Part shown: piece by piece, positions 12,500 through 21,787 of the stretch | How positions within the stretch are numbered: position 1 is the first letter of the stretch | How the letters are laid out: every line of letters starts with the position of its first letter | The notes under the pieces: model-generated | Database searches by the model: none | Told to the model about the DNA's origin: nothing | The model's input: only the letters and a program-made list of their open reading frames with translations | Made by a program: the position numbers and the translations under genes | Origin: Stentor roeselii | Lineage: Eukaryota > Ciliophora > Heterotrichea > Heterotrichida > Stentoridae | Reading direction: 5' to 3' | NCBI GenBank assembly: GCA_006503475.1 | Contig: RSEH01000160.1 | Coordinates: 46,753-110,752, forward strand | DNA length: 64,000 bases

Positions 12500-13076
12500 A
12501 ATAGTTATTTTAATTTAGGAGGTTAGAACTTTTTTTTATATGGGTTGATATGTTGAAGTTAAAAGCAAAGTTTTTCAATAAGATCTTGAAAGAATTTTAT
12601 GATAAACTCCAATGAGAATAGAAATGATCAAAGTAATTTTGCGAAATATTAGACTAAAGTTCGGCTAAATATTTAAAATATAGAAGAGATTTCAATAACG
12701 TAATAAACTTTATACTCAAATGGCTTTCATTAGCAAAATGAAATCGCTAAGATTTCTTAAAAAATTCTATTGATTATTAATTTCTGTTTCACACACTCAA
12801 TTCATCTGTGTAAATTTGAGTTAATATGAATTCTTTTCAATCTAATTTAAATAAATACCAATTTTCACACTTAAATATTTCTTATTATGAAATAATTTCA
12901 CCTTCTAAACCAAAACCCATGAAAAATAAATATTTTTCCGAAACCCAAAATATTTAAAAAAACCCAAATTCCAATAAAATTTCTAATAAAAATAACTTCT
13001 GCAATCTAAACTTACCTCCAATAATTTTCTGAAAAATCTATCAATTTTCCAAACTTTTCTAATAATTTAAAGACTT
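12500..13076. other. Short spacer between giant paralogues 2 and 3
   Basis: About 580 bp with no gene. The last ~220 bp before the ATG at 13077 are strongly G-poor and A/C-rich on the + strand, a feature shared by several upstream flanks in this window. A TAATTTAAAG string ends 4 nt before the start codon. Confidence 0.6.
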
Positions 13077-16000
13077 ATGGAGAGCAAAGTCTCAGATCAA
13101 GGTTTAATTTCAATAAACCAAGAAAAAAAATCCTTCCAGAAATTCTTGAAAGACTACTTCGACTACCCCTTCACCAAGCTAGAGATCTTTTCAATGATTC
13201 TCTTCCTCCTTCTCGGCGCGGGTCACTGCATAATCTTCCAGAGTTACCTTGACAACGAGATAGTAAAAGACGATACAAAACGTTATCCAATCTTTCAAAC
13301 ACTTTCAATCATTTCACCTATCCTTGGTTTTTACAGTTCAATAACAATGAAGCTTTCACAAGGTCTTGTGTTTAACTTAATCATTTTGACAGTTCTGATC
13401 ATTAGTCCGATAATAATTCTGCTGGTCTTGATAGGTGAGAATCTTTTCATCGAGTACCTGGAGCTGTCAGTTGCGTGCATCTTTGTCTCAGTTTCCATCA
13501 TCGGTCTGAATATTTTGAAGTTGATTCGAAAGCAAGTCATAGAAAGTATCGGAAAAAAAACTGGGGAAGTTTTAGTGATTGTCTTAATTGTTGCTTTCAA
13601 TATTTTGTTTAGCATGGTCGTGTCAGTCCTTCTGTTGAATGAAGACTCGTTTTCTGATCCTGCTGTTATAATCAACTATTCTGCTGTTATTTGGTTGATT
13701 ATGCTGACGATTGTTTGGATTATTATTCATTTTGTGGTCTTTAAAAGACAACCCAATGAGATTCAAGTTCTAAGAAATGATATTCTTTCAACCAGAGATC
13801 ACTCGATGAAGGTCCAGGTTGTTTTAAGTGAAAATCCAGATATTCTGGCGATTGGAAATGAAGGATTTCTTTTAAAAAATGGACATTTATTCGCATCTTT
13901 AGGTATTTTAGTCCCTTTTTTATGTGTGGAAGTCGGGTTAATCAGTGTGATCTCTGAGTTTACCACCGGGAAGTACCCATCAAAAGCTTTGTATCTTTCT
14001 TTTTTTTACGTTATTGCTGTTCCTTTGTTCTTGTATGGAGGAATCGTTTTTAGTTCTTCGAAAATAATCACTAAAGACAAGTATCTTATTATTTTGTTGA
14101 TTGCTTTGATTCCAACGTTTTTCATTGAGTGGCTGAGTTTTTATCTCTACTCACTTGAATCGACTTATCATCTTGGATTAGTCGTTGGAATCGGATTTCC
14201 TGCTGCTTTGGTTTATTGGATGTCTATGGCAATGATTTTTCAGTACAATAAAAGGACATTTCAGTACTTTTCAGCTATTTTTTGCTTGACGTTTCTTATA
14301 CCTATTGGCTTGATCTTGCCGCTTTATTCTTCTGGAGGTATGAAAGATTTGACTTTCTGGGTTACTGAAGGAATTCTGCTTTTTGCTGGAGTATTGATAT
14401 TATGTTTCTGGATGGTACAGCTTTTGTTTAGAATTACTAAAGCTCTTTGCATCCTGATTCAAGAAATGAGTAGCTTCCACAGTGAAGACTTCTCACTCTT
14501 CATCTATTCATTCAGTTTTTTGCTAGGTTACTCCCTCTTAGCCTGGATGGTATTCAAGCGTCTAGACTTCAAAAGCGACTGGACCTCAGGTTTATTATCA
14601 GGTTGTTTCGTAGTCCTAGCTCTAATCCTTCTAAATTCCTTATTCCTCCAAAGACTGAGCCTATACCAGCGAGACCCTTCAATTCCAGAAGAAGAAATAA
14701 ACCAGATCCTAACAACTGACTCAAAAGACCAGTCATTAATTTACTCCCAAAAGCGAAAACTAAAAAAGCAAAGTCAACTTCTATCCTTATCCTTAGGTTT
14801 ACTTCTGACCCTTTCAATAAGCATTCCAATTCTAGTATCAACCGATTCAGAAACATCAGAATCATCAGGAATAACAATAATAATCGGTGGATTCTTATCC
14901 ACCCTAATGTTCTTAACCTTAATCGAGTTAAAACACTACTTAAAACGATTCGGGCAAGGAGTGACTTCCTTTCTCTTAAGTTACTGCTGGTTATTTTGCT
15001 TTATTCCTTTAGTAGTTCTAATCCCAGTGAGTCTTTCAAGCACCACAAACGACTCAGACCAGCGAAGTGTGACATCCTGGAGCATTGGGTCAGTTTTACT
15101 GCTGTTCATGATAGGAGTCAGCATTTTAAGCATTACTATCAACTTGCTTCTCAACAGGCTGGAATATGAAAAAATTGCTAAGTTCTGCTGTCTTCAAGTC
15201 CAAGAAATGCTTGATGAAAAAGGGGTCAAGTCAAGTTTAGTCAACCTTCGAGGCATCTATGATAATTTTTTTAACTCCTCTGCTGAAGCCGTTGAAAAAG
15301 TTTTGCTTGGAAAAACTGTTTACTCGTTTAGAGAACTTGATGATAAAGACCCTGACCTTGAACATAGCAAAGAACTACTCACTGTCAAAGAACTTAATAA
15401 AATCAAACATGGACCTCTTGAAATCGAACAAGCTAAAGAAAAAAAAGGAGTCACTCTTGCACAGTGCTGTAAAAAACTCTGTAAAAGAAAAGAAAAAGAA
15501 AATTCTATCTTCATTAAAGCTAACTTTTCCCCTGAAGAACTAGGAGATGTAAAAAATGACCTGGAAAATGATGAACTTCAAGAAGATCTAGAAAATCAAG
15601 TTTCTGACCAAATGGCTGAAAATTGGCAGGAAAAATTTCAACGTGATATAATAAAAGCAGAGGAAGAACTTGAAATTCAAACAAAATCCGCTAAAATCAA
15701 AGAAGACTTCGGAATAAGTCCAGTTGAACGAATCAGTCTTGATGAAGTCCCAGCCTTGAAGTTAAACAAAAAAAGAAAAACAGTTCTTCAGAAGTCTAAA
15801 GAACTGGAAATAATTTTGAATAACTTGGAAGCCAGGAAGATGTGGTTAATGGCTATTTTTGCGAGGTTTAGCAATGGAATGATTGGACATGATGGAGAAC
15901 CTTGGATGAACTTGAGTGACTTGAGGAACTTTATAAGACTCACAGGGTTGGAAAAAGTGATCAATAATGTCACTTGTGATATTTTATATATCAGCATCAC

Positions 16001-17699
16001 TCGAAGGTATAACGTTGGAAACTCCTCAATCACGAACGTAAAAATCACTTTTGATGAATTCTCCAATCGACTTCTTCCAGAACTTAGAAAACTCGTCAGA
16101 AGCAAATTAAAAGAAGTCAAAACTGATGAAGATTTAATAAAAGAGAAAATTTTTCCTCATCTTGTTACGAATATCCCTTATCTTCGTCTTTTCATTCAGG
16201 AATTCCAGGAATCACAGGAAGATGAAAGTGATCGAGGGGCTCAGGAGAGTAAAAAGGAGGAAAATCATGAGGAAATAGTCTCTGATGTGAAAATTGTAGA
16301 AAGTGAAAACCCGGAACGATTTAATCGAGCAAGTTTTCGTGGATTGAATACGAATTTCTTGAAGAGACTTGAAACTATGCAAATTGAAGAAAAAGTGATG
16401 TGCTCTAAGTGCCTTGATAAATTTTCAAAATGTTCTTCAGCATTTTTCAAAGTAATCATCACCTGTTGTGGAAAACTATTTGATTTAGGACTTACGAATT
16501 TAAAAGCAAATCCTCAGTCATCAATCCCAAAAGTAGAGAAAAAACCAGTTCTTTCAATACATGAAAAACGTGCATCACCACCTTGGGAAGAAGTCTGCAA
16601 ACTAATCACCTTAAAATTTGAAGAGTCGAATAAAGAAGCTAGAAAAAACGAATCTTCAAAAACGATTTTCATGACTTTAAACCTCGCAAATATCATCGGA
16701 ATTTTTGGACATATCATGGAAATTTACAGTTTTTCATCAATTGCTTTTTATAAAGAAGTCGGCTGGACTTATGGAAGTTCTTTTACAAGGACTAGTGAAG
16801 TAGTCATGGCTGACAACGAGTACTGGGTCGAGACTTATTGGACCTGCTTCGCTAGCAGCATGATTTTTGTCGCTTTGATGATACCTGCATTGAAACTTAT
16901 CAAAAAAGGACGACTTGGACTAGAAGCTGACTTTACAGTTGCTAAATTTCCTTCACTTAATTTTTTTTTAAGCAAGTTCATTGGACTGTTTGGGAAAAGC
17001 ATGTACATGACAATCATGTGTGCGATGTTAAGTTCTTTTTCTTGTATTTATGATGGAAATTCTTGGCATTTGATGAGATTTTCAAGTATTGAGTGCTTTT
17101 CAAATGAACATATGGTTTACTTTGTGATATCGATTTTTACTATTATTCTTTATTACCCTACTGCTACTCTGCTCTTCCCAAGTATCGCTTATCAAGACAA
17201 AGCTTTAGACATAAAATTTGATACTTCTTATTTAGTTCTAGAGTCTCAAGGCAAAGTCCTTATCGCGGCTTTCGCTGTTTTCTTCGCTAAAGAAAAATAC
17301 GTCTGGTTGCAGTTGATTGTTTCGATAATTGTCGCTTTTTCATTGTTTTTCACTTGTTTGAGAATGAAGCCATGCCTTGTGGAGTCTTATAATTTGTGGA
17401 AAATTGGAGGATTTTTAGTACCTGTCTGGGCTTGCACTTGTGCTTTGATTAATTATTATACAATGATGAATGTACTGGCTTTGGTTTTATTGGTAAGTGG
17501 ACTTGTTGTCATTTTAATTGTTTTGGTTTTGGTTTATTGGAAAGTTTTTGGGTTTAACTTAAGGAGGAGTAAGGAAAAGAAAAATGAGGCAAATGATGTT
17601 TCGGTTATGGATATGGATGGAGTTGAAAAGATTCAGAATGTTTCTAGTGCTGTCGCTCCTGGGAATGTGGATGAAAGCGATTTTTATAATCTTAGTTAA
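13077..17699 (+). CDS. Giant polytopic membrane protein, paralogue 3
   Basis: 1,540 aa, ATG to TAA, uninterrupted. It is recognisably homologous to the genes at 1221 and 7899 over its full length (N-terminal PFTKLEIFSMILF, YPIFQTLSIISP, RQPNEIQVLRNDIL; C-terminal YPTATLLFPSIAYQDKALD), but is the most diverged of the three. The middle region lacks the long Arg/Glu coiled coil of the other two and has an extra acidic insertion near residues 1045-1080. The EF-hand-like segment (MNLSDLRNFIRLTGLEKV...ITFDEFSNRLLPEL) is kept. Function unknown. It is followed after 28 nt by the otubain-like gene on the same strand. Confidence 0.9.
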   Translation: MESKVSDQGLISINQEKKSFQKFLKDYFDYPFTKLEIFSMILFLLLGAGHCIIFQSYLDNEIVKDDTKRYPIFQTLSIISPILGFYSSITMKLSQGLVFNLIILTVLIISPIIILLVLIGENLFIEYLELSVACIFVSVSIIGLNILKLIRKQVIESIGKKTGEVLVIVLIVAFNILFSMVVSVLLLNEDSFSDPAVIINYSAVIWLIMLTIVWIIIHFVVFKRQPNEIQVLRNDILSTRDHSMKVQVVLSENPDILAIGNEGFLLKNGHLFASLGILVPFLCVEVGLISVISEFTTGKYPSKALYLSFFYVIAVPLFLYGGIVFSSSKIITKDKYLIILLIALIPTFFIEWLSFYLYSLESTYHLGLVVGIGFPAALVYWMSMAMIFQYNKRTFQYFSAIFCLTFLIPIGLILPLYSSGGMKDLTFWVTEGILLFAGVLILCFWMVQLLFRITKALCILIQEMSSFHSEDFSLFIYSFSFLLGYSLLAWMVFKRLDFKSDWTSGLLSGCFVVLALILLNSLFLQRLSLYQRDPSIPEEEINQILTTDSKDQSLIYSQKRKLKKQSQLLSLSLGLLLTLSISIPILVSTDSETSESSGITIIIGGFLSTLMFLTLIELKHYLKRFGQGVTSFLLSYCWLFCFIPLVVLIPVSLSSTTNDSDQRSVTSWSIGSVLLLFMIGVSILSITINLLLNRLEYEKIAKFCCLQVQEMLDEKGVKSSLVNLRGIYDNFFNSSAEAVEKVLLGKTVYSFRELDDKDPDLEHSKELLTVKELNKIKHGPLEIEQAKEKKGVTLAQCCKKLCKRKEKENSIFIKANFSPEELGDVKNDLENDELQEDLENQVSDQMAENWQEKFQRDIIKAEEELEIQTKSAKIKEDFGISPVERISLDEVPALKLNKKRKTVLQKSKELEIILNNLEARKMWLMAIFARFSNGMIGHDGEPWMNLSDLRNFIRLTGLEKVINNVTCDILYISITRRYNVGNSSITNVKITFDEFSNRLLPELRKLVRSKLKEVKTDEDLIKEKIFPHLVTNIPYLRLFIQEFQESQEDESDRGAQESKKEENHEEIVSDVKIVESENPERFNRASFRGLNTNFLKRLETMQIEEKVMCSKCLDKFSKCSSAFFKVIITCCGKLFDLGLTNLKANPQSSIPKVEKKPVLSIHEKRASPPWEEVCKLITLKFEESNKEARKNESSKTIFMTLNLANIIGIFGHIMEIYSFSSIAFYKEVGWTYGSSFTRTSEVVMADNEYWVETYWTCFASSMIFVALMIPALKLIKKGRLGLEADFTVAKFPSLNFFLSKFIGLFGKSMYMTIMCAMLSSFSCIYDGNSWHLMRFSSIECFSNEHMVYFVISIFTIILYYPTATLLFPSIAYQDKALDIKFDTSYLVLESQGKVLIAAFAVFFAKEKYVWLQLIVSIIVAFSLFFTCLRMKPCLVESYNLWKIGGFLVPVWACTCALINYYTMMNVLALVLLVSGLVVILIVLVLVYWKVFGFNLRRSKEKKNEANDVSVMDMDGVEKIQNVSSAVAPGNVDESDFYNLS

Positions 17700-17727
17700 G
17701 GAGATTAATGGAATATTATAGATTATT

Positions 17728-18627
17728 ATGGATTTAAGGGAATCTGGGAATTTCGATTTGAGTGCTTTTGAAACGAGGAATATGGATTTAAAGGTTAGCT
17801 ATCAGAAACATGTTGAGCTTGAAGGGAGGGTTTTGTACTCTAGAGAAGAAATTGTAAAAACTATCAGTCCTCATTGGCTACATATTTCAACATTAAGAGA
17901 TGCATATCCCTATAATAATGATTATCTGAAAAATATACAAGAATTAAGTGGACAGTTTGCTGGTTGGAAAAGAGTTAGAGGAGATGGAAACTGTTACTAT
18001 CGATCAGTAATCTCTACTTTTTTTCTCAAGATTTTTCATTTCAATCAAAATCCAAACAGAATTTTAGAATTCATTCGTAACATAATAAAATTCGAGTCAA
18101 AAGCAACAGATCCTTACAAAGCAAGCATATCTTACATAAGGAATATCATAAATAACTTATACTCAAGAATAAACTCAAATGTTTTCCCATCCAAAGTATC
18201 TATTTTCCAGGAGGTTCTTGAATTACTACAAGACGATAACTTCGATTTAAAGCTAATAGAATTCGGCAGAACATTAAGTTATCTTACTTTAATAAGTGAA
18301 GCAGGAGAAGATCTAAGATGTTTTCTCATAGATGACGCTTACGAATCAACAATAAATCACATGTTGACTCTCGGAAACGAAGCAGAAGGAGTCGAATTAT
18401 CACTTCTTCCTCTATCCCTCGGCATTGAAGTTCAACAAATCAACCTACTCGGAGGTAAAATAATGACAAACATCTTTCCAGAAGCAACAAAAGACCAAAT
18501 CAAGTTAAAAGTTCACATAATCAGTAAATCCAAAGGCCACTATGACGCTTTATACAGTATTCAAGAGATGGAAGACGATGACTACAACATGAAGTTAGGA
18601 AAATACATGATTCCCTTATCTAACTAA
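17728..18627 (+). CDS. Otubain-like cysteine protease (peptidase C65 / OTU fold)
   Basis: 299 aa. A deubiquitinase-type protease is indicated by RGDGNCYYR, with the catalytic Asp-Gly-Asn-Cys at residues 86-89 (Cys89). A long helical insert follows, as in otubains, then GVELSLLPLSLGIEVQQINL, and a C-terminal GHYDALY that supplies the catalytic His (His271). The known family cleaves ubiquitin, often Lys48-linked, from proteins in cytosol or nucleus. Substrate preference cannot be seen here. It starts 28 nt after the giant paralogue 3 and ends 2 nt before the next ATG, which suggests very short UTRs or co-transcription. A short ATG-initiated ORF at 17708 overlaps its start codon and could act as an upstream ORF. 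Confidence 0.88.
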   Translation: MDLRESGNFDLSAFETRNMDLKVSYQKHVELEGRVLYSREEIVKTISPHWLHISTLRDAYPYNNDYLKNIQELSGQFAGWKRVRGDGNCYYRSVISTFFLKIFHFNQNPNRILEFIRNIIKFESKATDPYKASISYIRNIINNLYSRINSNVFPSKVSIFQEVLELLQDDNFDLKLIEFGRTLSYLTLISEAGEDLRCFLIDDAYESTINHMLTLGNEAEGVELSLLPLSLGIEVQQINLLGGKIMTNIFPEATKDQIKLKVHIISKSKGHYDALYSIQEMEDDDYNMKLGKYMIPLSN

Positions 18628-18629
18628 AA

Positions 18630-19892
18630 ATGAAGGTCTTTGTCTTAACCTTTCTAATCGTCGCCTCACGTCACCTGCTGATGAGTGCCTGGTTTAACTG
18701 CGCTGAAGACTTCCACCAGGACGTTGAGCTAGAATCAAACAAATTAGGAGCGATAGACATGTTCTTTTTACTATCCTACGCGATAGGCAACTTTATTTTA
18801 GGCATTCTCGGCGACAGTTATCGTCAAAAGAAGGTTCTATGGCTCAGCTCGTCAATTGCCTGTGTGATTTACGCTTTGGTACTAAAAACTTAGATTATTT
18901 TACTGAGTTACTTCAATTTAATGAACTTTGCCTTGTACCTGGTTCTCTTCAGTCTACTCGGATTCGCCCAGTCCGCTATTTGGCCGATGACTGTCGCCAT
19001 CATGGGCATGACAAACAAAAAGGAAGTCAGAGGGTCTATCGTTGGGCTCTGGTCTGTGAATAGCGCTGTTGGAGACCTTCTTGGGTATTTTTTGTCGGCA
19101 CTTTTGATGTCTGTTGGGTTTGACTGGGTCTTTGTCTCGTTTTGTACGCTTGTTGTGTTTTGTGTTGTTGTTACTTGCAACTTTTGGTTGTTGCCTGATC
19201 ATATTTCTCCCACTGAGACAAAACCTAGGATTTCGGTCTTAGCGGCCTTGCAGCTGCCGACTGTTTTTTATTATTGTGCTTGCTATGCTTGTGTCAAGCT
19301 TATTCATCTCAGTATTATGATTTGGGTGCCTTATTTTATGTATGACTCTCTTGGGATGGATACGAAGATTGGAGGCATAATCATGATGCTTTACTCATTC
19401 GGAGGTATCCTCGGAGGTATATTTTCCGGAGTGATCAGTGATAAAGTACCAGACCGAAGTTACGTGCTTCTGGGAATGACGATGGCAAGCGTTCCAATGA
19501 TAAATTTATTCAGTTTCCAACTAGGCAAAAGTGACTGGCTAAGTTGCTTATTCATGATAATCGTCGGGTTCCTCGTAAGTGGAGGTTCAAACTTTTTAAG
19601 TGCAGTGATCGCTGCTGACATGTGCGACCTTGAGACGGAAACCGAAGCCAAGTCGACATTGACAGGTCTGGTCGATGCATCAGGAGGAATAGGTGCAAGT
19701 TTCGGTCAGATGTTAGTATTTTTTATTTAGATCGGCTTTTTAGGCAAGGAAAACGCGAATTCTCTGTTTTTTATCATGATCGGGTTTAACACCCTGGCAG
19801 TTGTCACCATCTTGCCAGTCGTTTCGCGGGCTTTTAATAAGAAAAAATATGAACCGTTTGATGGGCCGACAAAAGACATGCAAGTTAATTAG
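18630..19892 (+). CDS. SLC37-like sugar-phosphate / glycerol-3-phosphate MFS transporter
   Basis: 410 aa after removal of two 15-nt introns (18879-18893 and 19716-19730), both phase 0. About 12 TM helices. Matches to the SLC37/organophosphate:phosphate antiporter branch of the MFS include LGFAQSAIWPMTVAIMG, GSIVGLWSVNSAVGDLLGY, SFGGILGGIFSGVISDKVPD, and the late block FLVSGGSNFLSAVIAADMCD followed by ASGGIGASFGQ. The family exchanges phosphorylated sugars or glycerol-3-phosphate for phosphate, often in an internal membrane. The substrate here is not determinable. The ATG is only 2 nt after the TAA of the protease gene. The 3' end is convergent with the minus-strand gene ending at 19936, 43 bp apart. 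Confidence 0.9.
18879..18893 (+). other. 15-nt intron
   Basis: GTACTAAAAACTTAG. Removal joins ...CVIYAL to IILLSYF and keeps the MFS frame; otherwise TAG terminates the ORF. A is at position 10, AG at the end. Confidence 0.92.
19716..19730 (+). other. 15-nt intron
   Basis: GTATTTTTTATTTAG. Removal joins ...ASFGQML to IGFLGKENAN, restoring the last TM helix and a 54-codon final exon ending at TAG 19890-19892. Confidence 0.92.
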
Positions 19893-19935
19893 TTAATCTT
19901 ATTCAACAAGGTAAAAAATCTTCCATATATTAAAC

Positions 19936-20412
19936 TTATTGAAAAAAGCCGTAATACCCCGGCATCATCGAAGTTTGACCAAAGCCCATATTAGCCGAAG
20001 TCCACCCAAAATTCTGATTTTGCATTAAAACCATATTTGACAGATAATTTTGATAATCAAAATTACCATTCCAAGGATATCCAATATGTCCGAAATAGCA
20101 GTTTCCATTTTGCATAGGTGGATCATTTTTCACTACTTTTTTCTCTTCTTTCTTTTGCTCCGAACTTTTGACTTGAAGGGCTTGGAGCCTGGTAAGCATT
20201 TCGACGGCATTTCGGTCGTTTTCTTCTTGTGTCTTCATTTTTTTCAGGTCCTGGTCACAGATTTTTTCCTGAAGAATCGTCTTGTTTTTTTTTGTAACGA
20301 ACTTAAGTCTTTTCAGATCCGACATGATTTCACCTTCGCTTGCCTGGTAGAAAGGGGAGGAAGTCTTGATTCTCCGATTTTTAATTTTAAGGCTGTTTCT
20401 CTTTCTTGACAT
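19936..20412 (-). CDS. Small basic protein with Asn/Gly/Met/aromatic-rich tail
   Basis: 158 aa, ATG to TAA. I do not recognise it. The N-terminus is very basic (MSRKRNSLKIKNRRIK), suggesting nuclear localisation or nucleic-acid binding. Residues ~30-90 are charged and probably helical. The last ~55 residues are uncharged and rich in Asn, Gly, Tyr, Phe and Met (for example FGWTSANMGFGQTSMMPGYY), resembling low-complexity prion-like or RNA-granule tails. Convergent with the SLC37-like gene. Confidence 0.72.
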   Translation of the reverse strand: MSRKRNSLKIKNRRIKTSSPFYQASEGEIMSDLKRLKFVTKKNKTILQEKICDQDLKKMKTQEENDRNAVEMLTRLQALQVKSSEQKKEEKKVVKNDPPMQNGNCYFGHIGYPWNGNFDYQNYLSNMVLMQNQNFGWTSANMGFGQTSMMPGYYGFFQ

Positions 20413-20595
20413 TTAAAATTATGTTTATAAAGAACCATTAATCTGAAACCATTAGTTGGGGAATCATTAAATTTACCATAAAACTTGGATTTATTCAAAT
20501 TGGAAGGATTTTTAAAACTTTCAACTTTTAAGCAGTTTTAGAAAGGGTAAGGAAAAAAGAGAACTTTGAGAAGAGTGAGAATTTCCTATTTTTTA

Positions 20596-20868
20596 TTATA
20601 AGCCGTATTCGAGGAAATCGATCAATCGTTCTACTTTGCGGAAGGTGAAGAGGAAAAGGAACGTCGGAATTGAAAACTTTAGAAAAAGTCTCCGGTTTCG
20701 CATTTTTCGATTCCATTTCGGAAGGTCTGAGGATTTTAAGTAGTTGTTGCGTAGAGTTTGGATGTTCAGGGAATGTCCGTCGAGAGTTTGAGATTTTTGG
20801 GAAAAGGTCAGAAGTTCTTCTGTTTCAGGTTTCCAGTGCTTTTCAGAAAGTTTCCAGTAGTGGAACAT
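20596..20868 (-). CDS. Small single-TM protein, hypothetical
   Basis: 90 aa, ATG to TAA. The composition is protein-like: a hydrophilic N-terminal part followed by a basic stretch (KWNRKMRNRR) and one hydrophobic segment (FSIPTFLFLFTF, ~residues 68-80). Local GC is higher than in the flanks, as for coding DNA in this window. No family recognised. It would place a short minus-strand gene in divergent arrangement with the K+ channel. Confidence 0.5.
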   Translation of the reverse strand: MFHYWKLSEKHWKPETEELLTFSQKSQTLDGHSLNIQTLRNNYLKSSDLPKWNRKMRNRRLFLKFSIPTFLFLFTFRKVERLIDFLEYGL

Positions 20869-21787
20869 TAGAAATTATTATATTAGTCAATTTGGGAAAT
20901 GATTTTAGAAGGTTTTATTGAATGAAAATTTCAGAAAAAACAGGAGGTTTTTTGGGTTAGAAAGAAAAGTGAATAGAGTTGAAATAGTGAAAGTCGGAGG
21001 TAAGATAGAGTAAGGGATTATTATAAATGTTCTGTGGTTTCTGAATAAGGGTAAAGTTATGGAAGATATAGACAATAAATGGTTTTGACTTTGAGTTTTC
21101 AAACATATTTTAATTGATTTTAGAGATAGGTGGGAATTTAGTGAAGTAGTTAATTGAAAGATCATTCAGATGAGTTTTTTTTTAAATTTGTGGAAATATT
21201 ATTCTTGGAAGTTAAAAATTCTGGATTGTTGTTTGGAGTTATTAGGATTTAGTTCCTTGCCTATTTTAAGACTTATATAATAATTTTTACAATCTTCAGA
21301 AGCAAGATGGAAGAAATTGAGATAAAAATTGTCAAAATATTTCATTTTTATCTAATTTTCTTCATACTAATTACAAGAAAATTATAACATCAGTGAGGCC
21401 TAATAAATAATTTATCAGAATAGACAATCTGATTTCATAAATGAATAACTAAATTAATTCTGAACCAAGGAAATCCTAAGATTAATTCAAATAAACAATC
21501 CAAATAATTCAACATTCTTTCTATTCTATTTCTCCCCCATCTCCTTTTTTTGATCCTACCAAAGCCAGTTCTTCACAATTTCCCTAAATACTCCTAAACA
21601 TATTCCTCATTATTTAAACAATTTCAATTCCACCAGAACCCTATTTAAATTATCATCAATATTTCCAACAATCAACCCTTCAAACCACCCAATTTAAAAC
21701 CTATAAATCCTTTCCACTCCTAAATTAATTATTAAAACATCTAGAAATTCCAACAAGATAACCTTAAGATAATAAGCTCGTGGAAAT
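20869..21787. other. Divergent intergenic region with skew switch
   Basis: About 920 bp between a minus-strand and a plus-strand gene. The left part (to ~21250) is G-rich and C-poor on the + strand. The right part (from ~21460) is C-rich and almost free of G up to the ATG at 21788. Both halves are therefore C-rich and G-poor on the coding strand of the gene they precede. No gene or RNA was recognised. Confidence 0.55.

Noticed and set aside
20050-20409. Plus-strand 119-aa ORF
   Set aside because: Antisense to the minus-strand basic protein, whose composition (basic N-terminus, structured low-complexity tail) is more protein-like.
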